Shown here: positions 1 to 5,402 of the stretch, in pieces | Position numbering within the stretch: the stretch's first letter is position 1 | How the letters are laid out: every line of letters starts with the position of its first letter | From: Proteiniphilum sp. UBA4977 | GTDB lineage: Bacteria > Bacteroidota > Bacteroidia > Bacteroidales > Dysgonomonadaceae | NCBI GenBank assembly: GCA_002398565.1 | Contig: DGZP01000086.1 | Coordinates: 30,760-37,503, forward strand | Reading direction: 5' to 3' | DNA: 6,744 bases | Program-made: the position numbers and the translations under genes | Notes under the pieces: generated by a model | What the model was told of the DNA's origin: nothing | The model's input: only the letters and a program-made list of their open reading frames with translations | The model's database searches: none

Positions 1-61
1 TTTTCTGATGATTTGTGATTTGCCATTTGATTGACGCGTAAATTTATTCTTTATACTATTG

Positions 62-133
62 TAGCCCATAGGGGAATCGAACCCCTCTTTCAAGAATGAA
101 AATCTTGCGTCCTAACCGATAGACGAATGGGCC
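62..133 (-). tRNA. tRNA-Glu (anticodon UUC)
   Basis: Read on the minus strand, this 72-nt stretch folds as a complete tRNA. The 7-bp acceptor stem (GGCCCAT with ATGGGCT) contains one G-U pair at its end, and the discriminator base is A at position 62. The anticodon stem CAAGA/TCTTG closes the loop TTTTCAT, giving anticodon TTC, which reads glutamate codons GAA and GAG. The T arm is AGGGG-TTCGATT-CCCCT with a canonical T loop. The 3' CCA is not encoded and must be added after transcription. An exact consensus promoter lies upstream at 186-216. No intrinsic terminator is visible in the 61 nt downstream, so the transcript may continue past the left edge of the window. Confidence 0.97.
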
Positions 134-185
134 TTTTGCAGGCGTGAACCTTGTGCTGACCGGACTGATATCCAAATTGCGGGTG

Positions 186-216
186 CAAATATAGGACGTT
201 TTTCTGTAACTGCAAA
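186..216 (-). promoter_or_regulatory. Bacteroidetes-type promoter of tRNA-Glu
   Basis: On the minus strand, the -33 element TTTG (positions 216-213) and the -7 element TATATTTG (193-186) are separated by exactly 19 nt. This matches the known Bacteroidetes primary sigma factor consensus TTTG-N19-TAnnTTTG at every defined position. The predicted start of transcription is near position 180, leaving a leader of about 45 nt before the tRNA 5' end. Confidence 0.88.
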
Positions 217-265
217 ACATTTCTTTCAAATTTTCTTTTTTTTCCGAAAAACGATATCCGGGCAA

Positions 266-296
266 TAAAATGGAGAGAACCCTCCCTTCCATTTTA
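266..296. repeat. Inverted repeat between divergent promoters
   Basis: A perfect 9-bp inverted repeat, TAAAATGGA (266-274) and TCCATTTTA (288-296), surrounds a 13-nt centre. A shorter alternative pairing, GGAG with CTCC, overlaps it. It sits in the spacer between the tRNA-Glu promoter (minus) and the rpmH promoter (plus), and no gene is seen that it would terminate. It could be a protein-binding site, a relic terminator or chance pairing in AT-rich DNA; the sequence does not decide between these. Confidence 0.4.
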
Positions 297-313
297 ATTT
301 ATCCGGTTTAAAA

Positions 314-344
314 TTTGTTCTTTCATTTTTTTTACCTAATTTTG
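314..344 (+). promoter_or_regulatory. Bacteroidetes-type promoter of rpmH
   Basis: The -33 element TTTG (314-317) and the -7 element TAATTTTG (337-344) are separated by exactly 19 nt. This fully matches the Bacteroidetes consensus TTTG-N19-TAnnTTTG. The predicted transcription start is near position 350, which gives rpmH a leader of about 35 nt. The placement fits a strongly expressed ribosomal protein gene. Confidence 0.9.
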
Positions 345-386
345 CAGCCCGTAAATAATGTAGAAAGCAATAAATAGAATAATCAT

Positions 387-533
387 ATGAAACGTACATT
401 TCAACCCTCTAACAGAAAGAGAAAAAACAAACACGGATTCCGCACGAGAATGGCTACCAAGAACGGAAGGAAAGTGCTTGCCTCTCGTCGTGCAAAAGGT
501 AGGGCCAGACTGACTGTCTCCGACGAATATTAA
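387..533 (+). CDS. rpmH: 50S ribosomal protein L34
   Basis: This 48-residue, very basic protein is a structural component of the large ribosomal subunit. It starts MKRTFQPSNRKRK, the family signature, and continues with the conserved segments HGFRTRM (residues 16-22) and GRKVLASRRAKGR (residues 27-39). Its length is normal for bacterial L34, which is usually 44-52 residues. The ATG at 387 is the only sensible start and is preceded by an A-rich leader without a strong Shine-Dalgarno site, as is usual in Bacteroidota. The gene is a single transcription unit, with an exact consensus promoter about 40 nt upstream and an intrinsic terminator about 90 nt after the stop. It is not flanked by rnpA or dnaA, the classical neighbours in many other bacteria. 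Confidence 0.97.
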   Translation: MKRTFQPSNRKRKNKHGFRTRMATKNGRKVLASRRAKGRARLTVSDEY

Positions 534-570
534 TCGGGGATTTTTCAGGTTCACCTCTTCTTTTACAAGA

Positions 571-611
571 CCGGAGGAAGTGCCTTCAGAATCTATCCGG
601 CTCTGACCGGA
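571..611 (+). other. Small hairpins in the rpmH 3' untranslated region
   Basis: Between the rpmH stop and its terminator lies an 88-nt untranslated stretch. It contains a perfect short hairpin, TCCGG-CTCTGA-CCGGA (596-611), and a weaker one, GAAG-TGC-CTTC (577-587). The self-complementary tetramer CCGG occurs three times (571, 597, 607), so alternative pairings are possible. No open reading frame of note is present. This may simply be a structured mRNA tail; a released 3' RNA is only a possibility. Confidence 0.35.
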
Positions 612-621
612 CGACATACGG

Positions 622-660
622 AAACAGGAATGCGGGATACCTCATTCCTGTTTTTCTGTT
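622..660 (+). terminator. Intrinsic terminator of rpmH
   Basis: A perfect 11-bp inverted repeat, AAACAGGAATG (622-632) and CATTCCTGTTT (643-653), has a 10-nt loop in which GG and CC can extend the stem. The run TTTTTCTGTTTTGTGTTTTT begins at the base of the stem. This is a typical Rho-independent terminator that separates rpmH from the following operon. Confidence 0.85.
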
Positions 661-733
661 TTGTGTTTTTCCTTTCAATATAACTTCACCCTATCTCTTT
701 TCACGTTCCCTATCCCCGCTCTTATTTTTTTTG

Positions 734-741
734 TACTTTTG
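734..741 (+). promoter_or_regulatory. Candidate -7 element of the PASTA-rluD-ddl operon
   Basis: TACTTTTG matches the Bacteroidetes -7 consensus TAnnTTTG. No TTTG is found at the expected 19-nt distance upstream (the bases there are TATC), so this promoter would have a poor -33 element and may be weaker or need an activator. A start near position 748 would give a leader of about 30 nt before the ATG at 779. The 534-778 spacer otherwise contains only the rpmH tail and terminator. Confidence 0.6.
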
Positions 742-778
742 TACCAACATTACCCATTTGCATTTTAACATCGCGGTT

Positions 779-1441
779 ATGACTAATAAAACAAAAACAG
801 GAAAAGCGATATTTGAAAACAAAATTGTAAAAAATCTGCTTATAATCATTTGCTGCGGCCTGCTGCTCATTCTGTTGGCATTGCTCCTTCTGGGTGTCTA
901 CACCAGGCATGGGCAGAACGTGGTGGTACCCGTGCTCGAGGGACTCCAGTTGAATGAAGCCAGTACCATCCTGCATGCCCGGGGGCTAAAGGCCGAGGTG
1001 GTGGATTCCATCTACAGGCGCGACGCCGTACCCGGTGCCATTCTTGATCAGACCCCCAAAGCCGGCAACAAAGTAAAGGAAGGCCGCTCCATTTATATCA
1101 CCATTTATTCACAAACTCCGCAACAGGTATCTGTACCGGGACTTGTAGATTATTCAACCCGTCAGGCATCGGCACTGCTCAACTCTCTGGGATTCACACA
1201 GCTGTCCACGGAAGAGATTCCTGCTGAATACGCGGGTCTGGTGGTGGCTGTGAAATACAGGGGCAAGACATTGTTACCCGACGAGAAAGTACCTGCAGGC
1301 TCACCTCTGACGCTGGTCGTCACCAGCGGTGTGCTGGCCGACTCGTTGAATGTGAACGACGAATATATCGTTGCTCCGGGAACGCCCGCTGCGAATACCC
1401 TCATTCCTCAGGAAAAAGCAATAGATGACTCATTTTTCTAA
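779..1441 (+). CDS. Membrane-anchored protein with two PASTA domains
   Basis: A 220-residue protein with a short basic cytoplasmic tail, one strongly hydrophobic transmembrane segment (about residues 19-40) and two PASTA repeats facing the periplasm (about 47-110 and 116-183). Each repeat shows the family pattern: a VP near the start (VVPVLEG; VSVPGL), a helix of the AS-x-L-x-x-x-G type, and a terminal hydrophobic strand after a KV-x-EG or KVPAGS turn. The C-terminal tail (about 185-220) is probably disordered. PASTA domains in Ser/Thr kinases and penicillin-binding proteins recognise peptidoglycan or muropeptides, but no kinase or transpeptidase domain is present here. The ATG at 779 is preferred over an in-frame TTG at 731, because the candidate promoter -7 box lies inside that extension. 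It is the first gene of the operon, 11 nt before the pseudouridine synthase and two genes ahead of ddl. That placement suggests an envelope role; ligand and function are inferred. Confidence 0.9.
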   Translation: MTNKTKTGKAIFENKIVKNLLIIICCGLLLILLALLLLGVYTRHGQNVVVPVLEGLQLNEASTILHARGLKAEVVDSIYRRDAVPGAILDQTPKAGNKVKEGRSIYITIYSQTPQQVSVPGLVDYSTRQASALLNSLGFTQLSTEEIPAEYAGLVVAVKYRGKTLLPDEKVPAGSPLTLVVTSGVLADSLNVNDEYIVAPGTPAANTLIPQEKAIDDSFF

Positions 1442-1442
1442 T

Positions 1443-1448
1443 AGGAAG
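1443..1448 (+). promoter_or_regulatory. Shine-Dalgarno-like site supporting the GTG start of rluD
   Basis: AGGAAG ends 4 nt before the GTG at 1453 and immediately follows the stop codon of the PASTA gene. It is the only clear purine-rich Shine-Dalgarno-like site directly ahead of a gene in this window, and it helps choose a non-ATG start. Confidence 0.5.
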
Positions 1449-1452
1449 CACT

Positions 1453-2538
1453 GTGACGAAAAACGATTTGGATGAATTTGATTTTTTTCCGGAAGAGGAG
1501 GATGATCTTACGGATAATAGGCCGGAAAAGGATCAAAAATATGAACATTTCCGATTTGTAGCCGATAAAGGACAAAATCTGCTGCGTATCGATAAATTTA
1601 TATCCGTACGGATCGAAGGAATCTCACGGAACAGGATTCAGCAGGCAGCCGAAGCAGACTGTATCCTGGTGAACGGAGTACCAGTGAAATCGAATTACCG
1701 GGTAAAACCGCTTGACGTAATCTCCATCGTGATGGACAGGCCCCGGCATGAACTGGAGATACTTCCCGAAAACATACCTTTGGATATTGTGTATGAAGAC
1801 GACGCACTGATGGTAATCAACAAACCGCCGGGCATGGTGGTTCATCCCGGGCATGGAAATTATACCGGTACGCTGGTCAATGCGATAGCCTTCCACCTGA
1901 AACGGGATCCTGTCAGGGACCTAGACGACCCAAGGTTGGGACTGGTACACAGAATAGATAAAGACACTTCAGGCCTGTTGCTGGTGGCCAAGACACCCGA
2001 AGCCAAGACCAACCTTTCAGCCCAATTTTTCCGGAAAGAAACCAGCCGGCTCTACGTGGCTCTGGTTTGGGGAAATGTAGCGGAAGACAGCGGTACCATC
2101 GAAGGTAATATCGGACGTGATCCCCGGGATCGCATGGTTATGCGTGTCTTTCCCGACGGCGACCAGGGCAAGGCAGCTGTCACCCACTACACCGTACTGG
2201 AGCGTTTTGGTTATGTCACCCTGGTACAATGCCGTCTCGAGACTGGTCGTACCCATCAGATAAGGGTACACATGAAGTATCTGGGGCATCCGCTGTTCAA
2301 CGACGAACGTTACGGAGGCAACGAGATACTGCGTGGAACCCATTTCGCGAAGTACAAACAATTTATTTATAATTGCTTTGCCCTCTGTCCGCGTCAGTGT
2401 CTGCATGCCCGTACCCTGGGATTTGTACATCCGGTAACCGGAGAGGTGCTTTATTTCGACAGTGACATACCCGGCGACATGCAGGCGGTAATTGAACGAT
2501 GGCGTGTATACACGGCATCGAGAGAACAAATGGAGTGA
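1453..2538 (+). CDS. rluD: RluA-family 23S rRNA pseudouridine synthase (RluD-like)
   Basis: This 361-residue protein belongs to the RluA family, which isomerises specific uridines to pseudouridine in rRNA. RluD modifies helix 69 of 23S rRNA during late 50S assembly. Domain order is a very acidic N-terminal stretch (5-31), an S4-like RNA-binding domain (about 43-95, RIDKFIS...SRNRIQQ), and the catalytic domain (about 108-350). Family motifs are all present: INKPPGMVVHPG (122-133), HRIDKDTSG (166-174) with the catalytic aspartate D169, GRTHQIRVHM (265-274) and LHAR (317-320). The start is GTG at 1453; the next in-frame methionine is within or beyond the S4 domain, so a later start would break it. 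The S4 domain and motif set favour RluD over RluA or RluC, but the exact target uridines are inferred. It lies 11 nt after the PASTA gene and 24 nt before ddl, so co-transcription is likely. Confidence 0.93.
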   Translation: MTKNDLDEFDFFPEEEDDLTDNRPEKDQKYEHFRFVADKGQNLLRIDKFISVRIEGISRNRIQQAAEADCILVNGVPVKSNYRVKPLDVISIVMDRPRHELEILPENIPLDIVYEDDALMVINKPPGMVVHPGHGNYTGTLVNAIAFHLKRDPVRDLDDPRLGLVHRIDKDTSGLLLVAKTPEAKTNLSAQFFRKETSRLYVALVWGNVAEDSGTIEGNIGRDPRDRMVMRVFPDGDQGKAAVTHYTVLERFGYVTLVQCRLETGRTHQIRVHMKYLGHPLFNDERYGGNEILRGTHFAKYKQFIYNCFALCPRQCLHARTLGFVHPVTGEVLYFDSDIPGDMQAVIERWRVYTASREQME

Positions 2539-2562
2539 AAAATCAACATATAAAATAATCAC

Positions 2563-3564
2563 ATGAAAAAAAATATCGCCATCGTGTGGGGCGGATATTC
2601 ATCTGAAAAAGTGATTTCCGAAAAAAGTGCCGCAGGCATCTATTCCTTCCTAGACAAGGTAAAATATAACGTCTTCAAGGTAAAGATAGACCATACTTCG
2701 TGGGAGGCTGAGTATCACGGTGAATACATTCCTGTCAACAAAAATGATTTCAGTTTTATTGCAAAAGGACAAACAGTCCGGTTACACTTTGCCTATATCA
2801 CCATACATGGTACACCGGGCGAAGACGGCACGCTGCAGGGCTATTTCGACATGTTGTCCATTCCTTATTCCAATTGCGGGGTACTGGCATCTGCACTCAC
2901 CTTCAACAAGTTTACCTGCAATCACTTCCTCAAAAACTTTGGCATCAGGGTGGCTGATTCGGTGATTCTGAGAAAAAACGATCCGCTACTCCCCGGTGAA
3001 ATTATTTCCCGCCTGGGGTTGCCGCTCTTCGTGAAGCCCAATGTGGGAGGGTCTAGTTTTGCTACCACCAAAGTAAAAGAAGCAACTCAACTGGAGAAAG
3101 CTGTCGAAGATGCCTTTCAGGAAGCACCGGAAGTAATTATCGAAAGCTTCATTTCAGGGACAGAAGTGACCTGCGGCTGCTTTGAAACCGACAAAGGATT
3201 TACTGCGCTGCCACTGACTGAGGTAGTGACCACCAATGAGTTTTTCGATTTCAATGCAAAATACAATGGCCAGGTAAATGAGATCACGCCCGCAAGGATA
3301 TCCAGTGAACTTACACAGACCATTCAGCAGGAGACCGAAAAAATATATCGGCTGATCGGTGCAAAAGGAATTATCAGGGCCGACTATATTATTGCGGACA
3401 ACAAACCTGTTTTGCTGGAAGTAAATACCACTCCCGGGATGACCACCACCAGCTTCATCCCGCAACAGGTAGCAGCAGCGGGACTGACGATGACGGAGAT
3501 CCTCACAGAAATCATTGAAACAGAATATCACAAGGCCAGAAACGCAGATATTACTTTACAATAA
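2563..3564 (+). CDS. ddl: D-alanine--D-alanine ligase
   Basis: This 333-residue cytoplasmic ATP-grasp enzyme joins two D-alanines using ATP; the dipeptide is then added to the UDP-MurNAc peptide precursor of peptidoglycan. The N-terminal motif GGYSSEK carries the expected catalytic glutamate (E15). HGTPGEDGTLQG (82-93) is the first Ddl signature. K116 and K158 fit the ATP-binding lysines. GGSS (162-165) is the serine loop and Y234 in FNAKY is the omega-loop tyrosine. R272, D274, E286 and N288 (IRADY, LEVNTTPGMT) bind phosphate and metal. The omega-loop tyrosine, where D-Ala-D-Lac ligases of the VanA type have histidine, supports ordinary D-Ala-D-Ala specificity. The length is slightly above the roughly 306 residues of E. 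coli DdlB. The ATG at 2563 places the glycine-rich first strand at the very N-terminus. The gene sits in the operon 24 nt after rluD and 8 nt before the acyltransferase. Confidence 0.96.
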   Translation: MKKNIAIVWGGYSSEKVISEKSAAGIYSFLDKVKYNVFKVKIDHTSWEAEYHGEYIPVNKNDFSFIAKGQTVRLHFAYITIHGTPGEDGTLQGYFDMLSIPYSNCGVLASALTFNKFTCNHFLKNFGIRVADSVILRKNDPLLPGEIISRLGLPLFVKPNVGGSSFATTKVKEATQLEKAVEDAFQEAPEVIIESFISGTEVTCGCFETDKGFTALPLTEVVTTNEFFDFNAKYNGQVNEITPARISSELTQTIQQETEKIYRLIGAKGIIRADYIIADNKPVLLEVNTTPGMTTTSFIPQQVAAAGLTMTEILTEIIETEYHKARNADITLQ

Positions 3565-3572
3565 ACCATTTG

Positions 3573-4724
3573 ATGATGGAAACAAACCACCTTTTCGATG
3601 ATATCCGGCCACTGCACGACAGTGAAGTAGCGGAAACCATTGCCTCACTTCTCAGCGATCTTTATTTCCGGCGTGCAGTGGAGCCGTTTATCAAACCCTT
3701 CACCTGGGAACAATTCTCGGCCGCCATGCGCAGCTGCCACACAAAGTATGATTTCCAGCGAAACATCATCTATCCGGTTATGCACAAACTGATAGATCGT
3801 ACTACCACTGAAATGAACGGTTACGGCTGGGAGCACATCGGGAAACAGAACAATCATCTTTTCATATCAAACCACCGTGACATTGTTCTGGACGCCGCCT
3901 TTCTGAACATGCTGATGTTCGACAAGGAAAAGCCAACCACCGAGATTGCTATTGGCGACAACCTGTTAATTTATCCCTGGATTGAAAAGCTGGTGAAGTT
4001 GAACAAGAGCTTTATTGTAAAAAGAGGCGTTTCGGTCCGGCAGATGCTGGAGGTTTCCACACATCTCTCCCACTACATCCATCATACGGTATGTGAGCGA
4101 AAACAATCGGTCTGGATAGCACAACGGGAAGGAAGGGCAAAAGATTCGGATGACAAGACACAGGTGAGTCTGCTGAAGATGCTTACTCTTCATGATACTG
4201 TGCATCAGCTAGATGTACTGAAACAGCTGCACATCATCCCCGTATCTATTTCCTATGAACTGGACCCCTGTGACTTTCTCAAGGCCAAGGAATTTCAACT
4301 TAAACGTGACAATCCTGCTCACAAAAAAAGCCAGACCGATGATATCGAAAATATGCTTACCGGCATCATGGGCTTCAAGGGGCGTGTGCGCTTCCGGTTT
4401 GGAAAATGCATCAATACGCTGATAAACAGCCTCCCGGTAGATATCCCCCGCAATGAACTGCTGGAAAAGGTGGCTTGTATCATTGACAGGGAAATATACA
4501 GCAATTATTCATTCTTTCCCTTTAATTATGTGGCTTACGACCGGATGAGCCACTCGAAGAGATTTGCAGCAGAATATACTGCAGACGATGAGCAGAGGTT
4601 CGATGAATATCTGCAACAACAGATCAGCAAAATTGAGATTCCCGCCAAAGATGAAACTTATCTCCGGGAGAAATTGATAGAGATGTATGGCAACACCGTC
4701 AAAAATAACCTGCGTACTTACTGA
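3573..4724 (+). CDS. PlsC-superfamily acyltransferase (glycerophosphate acyltransferase-like)
   Basis: This 383-residue protein has the four ordered blocks of glycerolipid acyltransferases. Block I is FISNHRDIVLD (97-107) with the presumed catalytic H101. Block II is FIVKRG (147-152), block III is REGRAKD (185-191), corresponding to the EGT-R substrate-binding block, and block IV is IIPVSISYE (221-229). Such enzymes move a fatty acyl group to glycerol-3-phosphate, lysophosphatidate or a related acceptor at the inner membrane. In block I the histidine and aspartate are separated by five residues instead of the usual four. No signal peptide or clear transmembrane helix is seen, so the protein is probably cytoplasmic or peripheral. 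ATG codons occur at 3573 and 3576, with a TTG at 3570; the first ATG is chosen. It starts 8 nt after ddl and ends 12 nt before the lipoprotein gene. Acceptor and acyl donor cannot be told; it could act on a lipid other than a phospholipid precursor. Confidence 0.82.
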   Translation: MMETNHLFDDIRPLHDSEVAETIASLLSDLYFRRAVEPFIKPFTWEQFSAAMRSCHTKYDFQRNIIYPVMHKLIDRTTTEMNGYGWEHIGKQNNHLFISNHRDIVLDAAFLNMLMFDKEKPTTEIAIGDNLLIYPWIEKLVKLNKSFIVKRGVSVRQMLEVSTHLSHYIHHTVCERKQSVWIAQREGRAKDSDDKTQVSLLKMLTLHDTVHQLDVLKQLHIIPVSISYELDPCDFLKAKEFQLKRDNPAHKKSQTDDIENMLTGIMGFKGRVRFRFGKCINTLINSLPVDIPRNELLEKVACIIDREIYSNYSFFPFNYVAYDRMSHSKRFAAEYTADDEQRFDEYLQQQISKIEIPAKDETYLREKLIEMYGNTVKNNLRTY

Positions 4725-4736
4725 AACCTTTATTAA

Positions 4737-5342
4737 ATGAAAGATTTCCTTCTGTTCTGGATCATTTTACTTTTGCTGCCGGTTGCCGGTTGTGAAGAGG
4801 AACCACAACGGCTGGATGATTACTTTGTTGATTTTGCTACTGTAAAAAAGAACGGCAGCAGCTACCGGTTTCAATTGGATAACGGACGTATACTTATACC
4901 CCTGGAAACAAATTATTCGGGGCAGGAAGGACAACGTGTGATTCTGAATTATGCATTTCTGGAGGGTGATACCGTGAGAATTCATTCTGCCGGCAACATC
5001 CTGACCGGTGAAGTACAATCTCAGGGTTTTCCGGAAAAATTGGAGAAAGACCCCGTGAAGATCCAGAGTATCTGGGTGGGAGGCGATTATCTCAATATGA
5101 TTATCGAAACGGAATACCACAGCAAACCGCATAAGGTGGCGCTGCTTCGCAATGCTTCATCACCCACCGTCGATCTCTATTTTAGCCACTCCAAGGAACA
5201 GGATCCTCCCGGCTATCCGCAGAAAATGTATGCCTCCTTCCTGCTTCGCAGCCTGCGTACCGAAAAAAATCCTCCTATTTCTTTCAGGCTTTTTATTCAG
5301 ACCTACGACGGCCTGCGTGAAATAACACTCACACTGAACTAA
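4737..5342 (+). CDS. NigD-like lipoprotein
   Basis: This 201-residue protein has a short signal peptide (hydrophobic 4-17) ending in the lipobox PVAGC, so C19 is the predicted lipidated residue. The mature protein begins CEEEP; acidic residues directly after the cysteine resemble the lipoprotein export signal that sends Bacteroidota lipoproteins to the cell surface, so surface exposure is possible. The rest looks like the two-part NigD-like family: an N-terminal small beta-barrel (about 28-95, from DYFVDFATV through an LEGDTVRI strand) and a C-terminal beta-sandwich (about 105-200, IWVGGDYLNMIIETEY... to FRLFIQTYDG). The family is named after a protein linked to nigrescin bacteriocin in Prevotella, but most members have no proven function. 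No bacteriocin gene is visible nearby. It is the last gene of the operon, 12 nt after the acyltransferase, with no strong ribosome-binding site. Family assignment is from pattern recognition. Confidence 0.78.
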   Translation: MKDFLLFWIILLLLPVAGCEEEPQRLDDYFVDFATVKKNGSSYRFQLDNGRILIPLETNYSGQEGQRVILNYAFLEGDTVRIHSAGNILTGEVQSQGFPEKLEKDPVKIQSIWVGGDYLNMIIETEYHSKPHKVALLRNASSPTVDLYFSHSKEQDPPGYPQKMYASFLLRSLRTEKNPPISFRLFIQTYDGLREITLTLN

Positions 5343-5402
5343 AACCGTTGTCCGGAACCAGCCTCTGCTACCAAAGCTGAAAGCTGACCGTTAACCACTG
5401 CG

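Noticed and set aside
1..61. Possible gene end or terminator left of the tRNA
   Set aside because: The stretch is AT-rich with no clear hairpin or coding frame; nothing can be supported.
56..292. A 78-codon minus-strand open frame across the tRNA-Glu region
   Set aside because: It runs through the tRNA gene and its promoter and has no recognisable protein features.
336..617. A 93-codon minus-strand open frame opposite rpmH
   Set aside because: It is antisense to the whole L34 gene, and its composition has no family resemblance.
2017..2562. A 181-codon minus-strand open frame opposite rluD
   Set aside because: It overlaps the conserved catalytic domain of rluD completely, shows no domain, and is explained as an antisense shadow.
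3154..3531. A 125-codon minus-strand open frame opposite ddl
   Set aside because: It is antisense to the ATP-grasp region of ddl and has no recognisable motif.
4767..5132. A 121-codon minus-strand open frame opposite the NigD-like gene
   Set aside because: The plus-strand frame has a lipoprotein signal, operon spacing and a family-like fold; the antisense frame has none of these.
5343..5402. Possible bidirectional terminator between the convergent lipoprotein and TonB-domain genes
   Set aside because: Only very short pairings such as AGCT-GAA-AGCT are present, with no T tract on either strand, so no terminator is called.
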